Below are positions 19,889-27,060 of a DNA stretch of 64,000 nt, one piece after another. Position numbers and translations under genes: made by a program. Under the pieces are notes generated by a model. It did no database searches, was not told the origin of the DNA, and saw nothing but the letters and a program-made list of their open reading frames with translations. This DNA comes from Streptomyces sp. RPA4-2 (GTDB taxonomy: Bacteria; Actinomycetota; Actinomycetes; Streptomycetales; Streptomycetaceae): the NCBI RefSeq assembly GCF_012273515.2, contig NZ_CP050975.2, positions 7,688,001 to 7,752,000 of the forward strand. Direction: 5' to 3'. Within the stretch, counting starts at the first letter, position 1. The number at the start of each line of letters is the position of its first letter.

Positions 19889-21412
19889 ATGACGGTGACA
19901 GAGGACGGCCAGGCGGCTCTCGCCGTGGACACGGCAGAGGACGACCGGGCGGCTTCCGCCGTCGACGTGGCAGCGGAGGCGTACGGGCCCGGCATCGACC
20001 CGCAGCGGCTGGCCGTCTGCCTCAGCGTGCTCGACGAGCTCGACCGGATCGACGTCGACCACCCCGACGCCATCGCCGTGCGCCGTGCCACCGCGGGCAT
20101 CTACCGCACGGTGAAGCAGCGCCGCCGACAGGATCGCAGGGCCGCCAAGACCGCCCACGACAAGGCCGTCACCGAGTCCACCGCGACCGGTTCCGCCCAG
20201 CGCATCGACGACGAGACCGAGGGCATCCTGCCCTCGTCCGTCACCGAGGCCGGTGAGATCGCGGGGATACTCCAGCGCCCGCGTTCCTGCTACATCTGCA
20301 AGACGCGCTACGTCGAGGTCGACTACTTCTACCACCAGCTCTGCCAGGACTGCGCGGCCGAGAACCGCACCCGCCGCGACGCCCGCACCGACCTCACCGG
20401 CAAGCGCGCCCTGCTCACCGGCGGCCGCGCCAAGATCGGTATGTACATCGCGCTGCGGCTGTTGCGTGACGGTGCCCACACCACCATCACCACCCGCTTC
20501 CCGAACGACGCGATCCGCCGCTTCAAGGCCATGCCCGACAGCGACGAGTGGATCGGCCGGCTGAAGATCGTCGGCATCGACCTGCGCGACCCGGCCCAGG
20601 TCGTCGCGCTCGCCGACTCCGTCGCCGCCGCGGGCCCGCTCGACATCCTGATCAACAACGCGGCCCAGACCGTACGCCGCTCGCCGCAGGCCTACGGTGA
20701 GCTGCTCGCCGCCGAGTCCGGCCCGCTGCCCGCCGGGGAGCTGCCGCCCGCCGAGGTCATCGGCACCTTCGGCTCCGGCGCGGTGGCCGCGCTCCCGGTT
20801 CCCGGCGGCGGCGCGCTGACCGCCCAGGACGTCACGGACCTCGCGCTGGTGTCCGGATCCGCGTCGCTGGAGCGGATCGCGGCCGGTACGGCCATCGACG
20901 CCGGCGGCCTCGTGCCCGACCTGCACGACACCAACAGCTGGATCCAGGCCGTCGAGGAGGTCACGCCGGTCGAGCTGCTCGAGGTCCAGCTCTGCAACTC
21001 CACCGCGCCGTTCATCCTCATCAGCCGCCTGCGCGCGGCGATGGCGGCGGCACGGGCCGAGCGGACGTACATCGTGAACGTCTCCGCGATGGAGGGCGTC
21101 TTCAACCGCGGCTACAAGGGCGCAGGCCACCCGCACACCAACATGGCCAAGGCCGCACTGAACATGCTCACGCGCACCAGTGCCCAGGAGATGTTCGAGA
21201 AGGACCGCATCCTCATGACCGCCGTCGACACCGGCTGGATCACCGACGAGCGTCCGCACCCCGACAAGATGCGCCTCGCCGACGCGGGCTTCCACGCCCC
21301 CCTCGACCTCGTCGACGGCGCGGCCCGGGTGTACGACCCGATCGTGCGCGGCGAGCAGGGCGAGGAGCTCTACGGGGTCTTCATGAAGGACTACGCGCCC
21401 GGCAAGTGGTAG
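19889..21412 (+). CDS. SDR-fold oxidoreductase with N-terminal zinc ribbon and altered active site
   Basis: A 507-residue protein of composite build. Residues 1-125 are an acidic helical region. A CxxC...CxxC zinc ribbon follows at 134-155 ('CYICK' ... 'CQDC'). From about 165 there is an SDR Rossmann fold ('KRALLTGGRAKIGMYIALRL', 'LDILINNAAQ', 'TYIVNVSAMEG'). An insert of about 100 residues sits in the middle of the SDR fold. The usual YxxxK is 'TNMAK': Lys421 is kept but Thr417 replaces the catalytic tyrosine. It may bind nucleotide without classical dehydrogenase activity, or use another residue. ATG at 19889 follows a CAGGAAG-type site. Substrate and pathway are unknown; no metabolic partner lies beside it. 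Confidence 0.8.
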   Translation: MTVTEDGQAALAVDTAEDDRAASAVDVAAEAYGPGIDPQRLAVCLSVLDELDRIDVDHPDAIAVRRATAGIYRTVKQRRRQDRRAAKTAHDKAVTESTATGSAQRIDDETEGILPSSVTEAGEIAGILQRPRSCYICKTRYVEVDYFYHQLCQDCAAENRTRRDARTDLTGKRALLTGGRAKIGMYIALRLLRDGAHTTITTRFPNDAIRRFKAMPDSDEWIGRLKIVGIDLRDPAQVVALADSVAAAGPLDILINNAAQTVRRSPQAYGELLAAESGPLPAGELPPAEVIGTFGSGAVAALPVPGGGALTAQDVTDLALVSGSASLERIAAGTAIDAGGLVPDLHDTNSWIQAVEEVTPVELLEVQLCNSTAPFILISRLRAAMAAARAERTYIVNVSAMEGVFNRGYKGAGHPHTNMAKAALNMLTRTSAQEMFEKDRILMTAVDTGWITDERPHPDKMRLADAGFHAPLDLVDGAARVYDPIVRGEQGEELYGVFMKDYAPGKW

Positions 21413-21608
21413 TCCCGCCCGTCGAGCGGTGGTCCGGCCCGTGCGCGGGCCGCGGGTGGCCACGGGCGGCGGGTGAGGCCGCCCCCGGACCGTTCCGGGC
21501 GAAAGCCTCGGCGGTCATCTCCGGCGCCTTCGGACCACCGGACCCCGCGAGGGGCGCCGCGGTGACGGCGGGGGCCGGGACGGCGTGCCCACGGCGCCCC
21601 CGCGGGTC

Positions 21609-22415
21609 TCAGCGGCCGCCGTCCGGTGCGCGGGAGCGCAGACGGTCGTGCAGGGCGTGGCCGGCCCCGCGCGCGGCCCGGACCCGGGTCCCGCCGTCGA
21701 CCAGCAGATCGGCGCCCGTGATCCACTCGGCGGCGTCGGAGGCCAGCCACGCCACCGCCCGCGCGACGTCCTCGGGCCGGCCGATACGGCCCAGCGGGAG
21801 CCCGGCGCCGAGCTCGTCCTCGGAGTCCTCCCAGACGAAGCGCGCCATCTCGGTGCGGACGAGACCGGGGGAGACGGAGTTGACCCGGACCCCCGGGGCC
21901 AGTTCGCCCGCGAGCTGCCGGGTGAGGTGCAGCAGGGCCGCCTTGCTGGTGCCGTACGCGCCCACGTGGGGCCCCACATGGTCCGCGCCCTCCGTGCACA
22001 CGTTCACGATCGCGCCGCCGTGCTCACCCATCCAGCCGTGCCAGGCGTACTGCGCCAACCGCAGCGCGGCCTCGACGTTGACGGTGAACGCCGCCCGCCA
22101 GCGGTCCGGATCGACGTCCATGAGCGGGCCGTACGGCTGATTGGTCGCGGCGTTGTTCACCACGAGGTCGATGCGCCCGAACTCGCGCAGCGCCAGCTCG
22201 GTCACGGCTCTCAGATGCGCCGGATCGGCGACCGAACCGGCGAGCGCGACCCCGCCGAGCCGCTCGGCCGCCCGGCCCACCGCGTCCGCGTCCCGGGCGG
22301 TCACACACACCCGTGCCCCCGCCCGGGAGAGCTCCTCGGCGACGGCCAGCCCGATCCCGCGCGAGGCTCCGGTGACGATGGCGGCCCTGCCCCGCAGCCC
22401 GTACGGTGACGTCAT
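21609..22415 (-). CDS. Short-chain dehydrogenase/reductase
   Basis: A 268-residue classical SDR: 'AAIVTGASRGIGLAVAEELS' (TGxxxGIG cofactor motif), 'LVVNNAATNQPYG', and the active site 'YGTSK' in 'HVGAYGTSKAALLHLTRQLA', then 'RVNSVSPGLVRTEMA'. Arginine-containing 'TARDADAV' after the second strand suggests NADP preference. The substrate is not predictable. The C-terminal 20 residues ('ARGAGHALHDRLRSRA') are an unusual extension after the normal end 'LLVDGGTRV'. The next leftward gene, HD-domain 22441-22896, is 25 bp upstream and probably cotranscribed. Confidence 0.88.
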   Translation of the reverse strand: MTSPYGLRGRAAIVTGASRGIGLAVAEELSRAGARVCVTARDADAVGRAAERLGGVALAGSVADPAHLRAVTELALREFGRIDLVVNNAATNQPYGPLMDVDPDRWRAAFTVNVEAALRLAQYAWHGWMGEHGGAIVNVCTEGADHVGPHVGAYGTSKAALLHLTRQLAGELAPGVRVNSVSPGLVRTEMARFVWEDSEDELGAGLPLGRIGRPEDVARAVAWLASDAAEWITGADLLVDGGTRVRAARGAGHALHDRLRSRAPDGGR

Positions 22416-22440
22416 CCGCGTACCGTCTCATGACGGACCG

Positions 22441-22896
22441 TCAGTCGACAGCCCCGAGCCGGGAGTTCTGCGCCGCCACCAGCTCCACCACCGTGCGCCA
22501 GTCCTCCAGCACCCCGGCGTGCAGTCCGGCGACCCGGCCCGCGTCGCAGGCCTGGCGCAGGCTCAGCGCGTCGTCGGCGTCGCGGGGGTCAGGCCGGCCG
22601 CCGGAGTGGAGGCGTCCCAGACGGGAGACGCGGTCGCCGAGCAGCGGCCCCACCCATTCCGGCGCGGGCCGGGCGTGCGCGGTGGCGTCGCCGGGGCGCA
22701 GCAGCCGGCCGATGCCGTGGACCAGACCCGCCACCTGGAGTTCCTTGTCGGCGGGATGGCTCCGGCGCAGCAGGGCGGCGGTCTGCAGCGCGTGGTCGTG
22801 CACATCCACCGGGCCGCCGCTGCCGTCCGCGGTGGGCCGGGTGCCCCGGCCGGCGTGCAGCAGATCCATCAGCTCCTCGACGCTGCGCAGCTCCAT
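22441..22896 (-). CDS. Shortened HD-domain protein with a degraded metal motif
   Basis: A 151-residue protein with the outline of an HD-superfamily phosphohydrolase/oxygenase-like fold: 'PVDVHDHALQTAALLRRSHP' then 'KELQVAGLVHGIGRLLRPGD'. The defining His-Asp pair is His60-Gly61, so a key metal ligand is missing. From memory, related Streptomyces proteins are longer, with a further ~40 residues between 'LGRLH' and 'CDAGRVAGLHAGVLEDW'; that middle part seems deleted here. It may be a decaying gene or a non-catalytic relative. ATG at 22896. It precedes the SDR gene in a likely two-gene unit. Confidence 0.6.
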   Translation of the reverse strand: MELRSVEELMDLLHAGRGTRPTADGSGGPVDVHDHALQTAALLRRSHPADKELQVAGLVHGIGRLLRPGDATAHARPAPEWVGPLLGDRVSRLGRLHSGGRPDPRDADDALSLRQACDAGRVAGLHAGVLEDWRTVVELVAAQNSRLGAVD

Positions 22897-22991
22897 GCGT
22901 CGGTCCTTCCGCGAGAAAAGCCGTTGCCGGGCGCCAGCACAGCATGGCCGGCTTGCGAACCGGCCAACGGGACCTGAACTGCGCGCCGTGT

Positions 22992-24176
22992 TCAGCGGTG
23001 GCCGTGCGGGTGGTCACGACCTGTGGGGTCCGGGTGCTCCTCCGCCTCCGGAGAGCCGCCCATGGTCCGCAGCATCATCGGGCCGCCGGTGCGCAGGAAG
23101 CGCCACACCAGCGCCGCCGCGAGCAGCAGGAAGGCGATGTTGAGCCAGGTCGTGTAGTCCCAGGAGACGCCCTCCATGGGAATCCGGGCGTCGGCCTGGT
23201 CGGGGACGAGCCCGAGGCCGCTGAAGAGGATCTCCACGACGTACCCGGCGATCACCATGGCCCCGTAGAAGGTGACCAGCAGGAAGCCCGTCATCCGCAG
23301 GCCGTAGTACTTCCGGTAGATGTTCAGGATCGGCAGGATCAGCAGGTCGGCGAAGATGAACGCGACCACGCCCCCGAAACTGATGCCGCCCTTCCACAGC
23401 ACGACGGCCAGCGGCACGTTGCCGATCGAGCACACGAAGGAGGCGATCGCCACGAGCGGCCCGATCAGGGGTCCGACCAGCTTCGCGGCGAGCGGATGCC
23501 CGTCCAGGAAGAAGGAGCGCCAGAACGAGTCGGGCACCCAGGCGGCGATGGCGCCGGCGATCAGCAGTCCGCCCACCAGGTCGCGCAGGATCGCCGCCCA
23601 CTCCATGACGAACACATGTGCGACCGAGGTGAAGCCCGCGCCGGAGAACAGCCGGCGTCCGAAGGAGCCCTCACCGCGCACCGACATGTCCATCGCCGCG
23701 TGGCCCTCCATGGACCCGGCGAGTCCCCGGTCCGCCTGTTCCCGGGCCTGCCGCAGCAGCGGCTCGCGCAGGAACATCCGGAAGAGCACGGCGAGTACCA
23801 CGATCATGACCGGGCCGCCGACGAACTCCGCGACGGTGAACTGCCAGCCCATCAACAGGGCGAGAATCACGCCGAGTTCTACCACGAGATTGGTGGAGGC
23901 GATTTCGAACGCCATCGCCGCGGTGAAGTTCGCACCCTTGCGGAACAGGGAGCGCGCGAGCGCCACGGCCGCGTACGAGCAGGACGAGGACGCCGCGCCG
24001 AGCCCTGCGGCCAGGACGAGCGTCCGCGGCCGGTCGTCACCGAGCAGCCGCGCGACCGTCGCGCGCCGCACCACCGCCTGGACCACGGCGGACAGGGTGA
24101 ATCCCAGGATCAGCGCCCAGGTGATCTCCCAGGTCATCGACCCGGCGATGGACAGCGCGTGCAGGATCGCTTGCAT
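22992..24176 (-). CDS. ArsP/UPF0718-type permease
   Basis: A 394-residue integral membrane protein with about eight to ten helices. 'AAGLGAASSSCSYAAVALAR' and 'ASFVCSIGNVPLAVVLWKGG' are the paired cysteine-bearing motifs of this permease family. A histidine-rich end ('DHPHGHR') and a Met/His-containing loop ('MEGHAAMDMSV') suggest contact with a metal or metalloid. Family members include the ArsP organoarsenical exporter, but most are uncharacterised. The ATG at 24176 lies 50 bp downstream of a CsoR-like palindrome (24226-24240). Metal-responsive control is therefore likely, though no csoR gene is in the window. Confidence 0.85.
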   Translation of the reverse strand: MQAILHALSIAGSMTWEITWALILGFTLSAVVQAVVRRATVARLLGDDRPRTLVLAAGLGAASSSCSYAAVALARSLFRKGANFTAAMAFEIASTNLVVELGVILALLMGWQFTVAEFVGGPVMIVVLAVLFRMFLREPLLRQAREQADRGLAGSMEGHAAMDMSVRGEGSFGRRLFSGAGFTSVAHVFVMEWAAILRDLVGGLLIAGAIAAWVPDSFWRSFFLDGHPLAAKLVGPLIGPLVAIASFVCSIGNVPLAVVLWKGGISFGGVVAFIFADLLILPILNIYRKYYGLRMTGFLLVTFYGAMVIAGYVVEILFSGLGLVPDQADARIPMEGVSWDYTTWLNIAFLLLAAALVWRFLRTGGPMMLRTMGGSPEAEEHPDPTGRDHPHGHR

Positions 24177-24225
24177 CGGCTCCGCTCTCTCCCAGTGGGC
24201 GACTTCCGGGCTGTCCGCGCGACTG

Positions 24226-24240
24226 TACCCCCTGGGGGTA
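24226..24240. promoter_or_regulatory. CsoR-like copper-responsive operator
   Basis: TACCCCCTGGGGGTA is a palindrome with 7-bp arms around one central base. It closely resembles the TACCCC/GGGGTA operators bound by Streptomyces and mycobacterial CsoR copper repressors. It lies 50 bp upstream of the permease start. The link to copper is by resemblance only. Confidence 0.6.
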
Positions 24241-24241
24241 T

Positions 24242-24668
24242 GAAACGGAGTGTTCCGGCGGGTCGGCGGAGGTGGAGGCGCGCATCCGCGGCTCCGTCCC
24301 GGAGTCGGTGGTGGGTGCGACCGCTACGCCGAACGAGTGATGTGAACGGGGGATACGTCATCAAATAGACGCAGATCAGCGCGCGGGGGACGCAGATCGA
24401 CGCGAGACGGTTACCTCTTGTTTTCAGCCCCATAGAGCGGGCATCCGCTCATTTGGTTACCCTGTACCGACGGACAGCCTGAAGGGGTCCCACCCACACC
24501 CATGGTCCGTCCCGGGACAGCCGGTCACCACGGCCTGCTCTCACACGAGTTACCGGCGCCACCGCGTCCCTAACTGCCTTCGACTCAGACCCGAGCGGGC
24601 GTCAGGCGGCCGGAAACAGACTGGCCCCTGCACGTCCCGAGGGTGACCCGACACATAAGGAGTGCGCG
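24242..24668. other. Leader region upstream of the 57-residue protein
   Basis: About 430 bp. It holds a small inverted repeat GAGCGG/CCGCTC (24435-24450), flanked by GGTTACC at about 24409 and 24455. A 23-codon open frame (24502-24573) lacks a good ribosome site and is probably chance. The promoter of the gene at 24669 should lie here; the region is long for such a small gene and may carry regulation. Confidence 0.4.
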
Positions 24669-24842
24669 GTGACACCGGAGAAGACGAATAGCGATCGCCC
24701 CAAGGAACGCACGGAGCGCGCGGGCCGCCGGCCCGAGAAGAAGCTGGGAAGCCTCGACGTGTGGGCCAGGTCCGCGCCGATCCGCCTCGCGGGTTACGAG
24801 GACGACCTCGCCGAGCCCCACATCCTGCCCAGCGTCGACTGA
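24669..24842 (+). CDS. Unrecognised 57-residue charged protein
   Basis: GTG at 24669 has a strong AAGGAG site at 6-nt spacing, and the frame shows normal GC-rich codon use to TGA at 24842. The first 25 residues are very hydrophilic and basic ('RPKERTERAGRRPEKK'). The second half, 'LGSLDVWARSAPIRLAGYED' then 'EPHILPSVD', is mixed and ends abruptly in Asp. There is no signal peptide, membrane helix or cysteine. A charged leader-like half followed by a compact distinctive half is reminiscent of RiPP precursors or small regulators, but no maturation enzyme is adjacent (a GNAT gene follows 61 bp later). I do not recognise the family. Confidence 0.7.
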   Translation: MTPEKTNSDRPKERTERAGRRPEKKLGSLDVWARSAPIRLAGYEDDLAEPHILPSVD

Positions 24843-24903
24843 CCGACCCGGCGCGAGACCCCCTCGCGACAGCTGACGGCATGGGCGTGTCAGACTCACG
24901 CCC

Positions 24904-25386
24904 ATGCTGATCAGAGAAGCCGTGGCCGACGACTGGCCGCGGATCTGGCCTTTCTGGCACCGCATCGTCGCCGCGGGCGAGAGCTACACCTGGGACCCCG
25001 ACACCCCGGCCGAAGCGGCCCGGGCCCTGTGGATGGCGCCGGGCAAGCGCGTGTACGTCGCCGAGGACGCCGCCGGCACGGTCGTCGGCTCGGCCTACGT
25101 CACCCCGAACTACGGCGGGCCCGCCGACCGCATCGCCAACGCCGGATTCATGGTCGACCCCGACCACGCGGGGCGCGGCATCGGCCGCGCGCTCGCCGAG
25201 CACGTCCTGACCGTCGCCAGGGCCGACGGCTACCGGGGCATGGTCTTCAACGCCGTCGTGGAGACCAACCCCGCCGTCGCGCTGTGGACCTCGCTCGGTT
25301 TCACCGTCCTGGCCACCGTGCCGGACGCCTACGAGCACCCCCGGCACGGGCGCGTCGGACTGCACATCATGTACCGCGCGCTCTGA
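24904..25386 (+). CDS. GNAT N-acetyltransferase (phosphinothricin acetyltransferase-like)
   Basis: A 160-residue acetyl-CoA-dependent transferase with a full GNAT fold: 'MLIREAVADDWPRIWPFWHR', strand 4 'ANAGFMVDPDHAGRGIGRAL' with the pyrophosphate-binding loop GRGIGRA, and 'GMVFNAVVETNPAVALWTSLGF'-type strands 5-6 (central part 'NAVVETNPAVALW'). This version resembles the L-amino-acid/phosphinothricin acetyltransferase branch. The acceptor is unknown. The ATG at 24904 starts the domain exactly. It follows the 57-residue gene on the same strand and may be cotranscribed with it. Confidence 0.9.
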   Translation: MLIREAVADDWPRIWPFWHRIVAAGESYTWDPDTPAEAARALWMAPGKRVYVAEDAAGTVVGSAYVTPNYGGPADRIANAGFMVDPDHAGRGIGRALAEHVLTVARADGYRGMVFNAVVETNPAVALWTSLGFTVLATVPDAYEHPRHGRVGLHIMYRAL

Positions 25387-25462
25387 AGGGCGGTCCCCGG
25401 CCGGGGCGGTTCCTGGCGGTCGTGTCCGTCCCTTCCCGTCGGGCGGGTGACGCTGAGCGGTC

Positions 25463-26806
25463 TCAGTCCAGCGGCGCCGTCCGCCTCCACGGACGCAGCT
25501 CCTCCAACTGTCCCGCCAGCTCCAGCAGTTCCAGCTCGGAGCCGGGCCGCCCGACCAGCTGGACGGCGCACGGGGCGCCGCCCGGCAGGGTCCCGAACGG
25601 CACCGCCATCGCGGGCCACCCGGTGAGGTTCCAGGGCGGAGTCAGCGGCGAGTAGTTCGTGTTGGCCAGCAGGTTGCGCAGCCAGCCCCGCTCGTGCCAG
25701 GCCGCGGCGGCCGGTCCGCGCCGGGCCAGCGCGGGCGTCAGCAGCACGTCGTGCTCCTCGAAGAACGGCGTCAGGCGCGCGCGCAACTGCTCACGCCGCG
25801 CACCCGTGCGCACACCGGCCACGAAGCGGCGCCCCACGGCGGCGTGCACACGCGTGCGGCGGCTGAGCCGCCGCGGGTCGAGGTCCGCGGCGTCCACCGC
25901 GGTCCCCGCCGTCCAGTGCGCGAGCGTGGTGGTGCCCAGCCAGAGCGGGTACGGGGGGTCGGCGGGCCGCACCTGGTGACCCGCTCCGGCCAGCAGCGCG
26001 GCCGCCTCCCGGGCCGCCGTCGCGTACGGGCGGCCGACGGTCACACCGGCCAGGGGGCTGCGTACGGAGACCGCCACCTTGCGGAGGAGGTTCCCGGAGG
26101 GCCGTACCGCCTCGGTGTCCGCCAGGACCGCCAGCATCAGCCGGGCGTCCGCCACGGTGGTCGCGAGCGGCCCGTTCTCCGACATCCCGAACCAGTCGCC
26201 GTGGCCGATGCCGGCCGGGACCGTGCCGTGCCCCGGCTTCAGCCCGACCAGGCCGCAGTTGGCCGCCGGGATGCGCAGCGACCCCATCCCGTCGTTGCCC
26301 AGCGCGAGGGGCACCATTCCGGCGGCGACGGCGGCCGCGCCGCCGCCCGAGGAACCGCCGGCCGTGCGCGAGGTGTCCCACGGGTTGCGGGCGATGCCGT
26401 ACACGCTGTCCGAGGTGCCGAAGACACAGAGCTCGGGCACGTTCGTCAGGCCCACCACCACGGCACCCGCCGCGCGCAGCCGCGCCACGGTGACATGGTC
26501 CTCCTCGGCGGCGGAGTCCGGGGTCGCGGCCGAGCCCTGCCGGCAGGACTCGCCGCGCACCGGCAGGTTGTCCTTGACGGCCACGGGCACGCCCGCGAGG
26601 GGGAGTGCGGCCAGGTCCGGGTGGGCGGCCAGCGCGTCGGCCTCCGCGAGCGCCGCCTCGGACCGTACGAGCCGGAAGGCGCCGACCCGGGCGTCGAGCC
26701 GCTCGATCCGGGCGAGGTGCTCGGCCACCACCTCGCGGGGGGTGATCCGCTTCTCGCGGACGGCTGCGGCGATCTCGGTGGCGGTCCGGCCGGCCCAACT
26801 GCTCAC
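25463..26806 (-). CDS. Amidase-signature family hydrolase
   Basis: A 447-residue cytosolic amidase. The catalytic Ser-cisSer-Lys triad is visible: lysine in 'VAVKDNLPVRG', the Gly/Ser-rich loop 'TAGGSSGGGAAAVAAG' and the nucleophile segment 'ALGNDGMGSLRIPAANCGLV'. The final 'YSPLTPPWNLTGWPAMAVPF' is also typical. It hydrolyses an amide or acts as an amidotransferase-like enzyme; without GatB/GatC partners it is a stand-alone amidase of unknown substrate. It is divergent from the secreted fucosidase, with 254 bp between the starts. Confidence 0.9.
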   Translation of the reverse strand: MSSWAGRTATEIAAAVREKRITPREVVAEHLARIERLDARVGAFRLVRSEAALAEADALAAHPDLAALPLAGVPVAVKDNLPVRGESCRQGSAATPDSAAEEDHVTVARLRAAGAVVVGLTNVPELCVFGTSDSVYGIARNPWDTSRTAGGSSGGGAAAVAAGMVPLALGNDGMGSLRIPAANCGLVGLKPGHGTVPAGIGHGDWFGMSENGPLATTVADARLMLAVLADTEAVRPSGNLLRKVAVSVRSPLAGVTVGRPYATAAREAAALLAGAGHQVRPADPPYPLWLGTTTLAHWTAGTAVDAADLDPRRLSRRTRVHAAVGRRFVAGVRTGARREQLRARLTPFFEEHDVLLTPALARRGPAAAAWHERGWLRNLLANTNYSPLTPPWNLTGWPAMAVPFGTLPGGAPCAVQLVGRPGSELELLELAGQLEELRPWRRTAPLD

Positions 26807-27004
26807 GGGTGCTCCTCGGGGACGGGGAATTACTGGTGAGTACGAGGAGCACTGTGCCGGGGTGCGGGGTGCCGCGTCGAGGGCTGACGCGCTGGGACAT
26901 TCACCCCGGTTCCCGTGGACATTTCACAGGGCGACCGTCCGGCGGTCCGTCAGCGGCACCAGGTCATCCGACCACTTCGCCAACTTTCCTGTCTTGTGGC
27001 CTCG

Positions 27005-27047
27005 TTGACAGTCATCGGAACCCGTCTCATCATCAGACATCCGATGA
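27005..27047 (+). promoter_or_regulatory. Probable promoter and inverted repeat before the alpha-fucosidase gene
   Basis: A consensus -35 TTGACA lies at 27005-27010; the -10 around 27028 is weak. Directly downstream, TCATCGGA (27012-27019) pairs with TCCGATGA (27040-27047), a perfect 8-bp inverted repeat spanning the -10 and likely start site. That is where a repressor would bind. The match to any named regulator is unknown. Confidence 0.45.
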
Positions 27048-27060
27048 ATTGGAGCCGCTC

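Noticed and set aside
24502..24573. 23-codon open frame that could be a leader peptide
   Set aside because: The nearest purine-rich stretch is 14 nt away, it contains a rare TTA codon and there is no sign of attenuator pairing.
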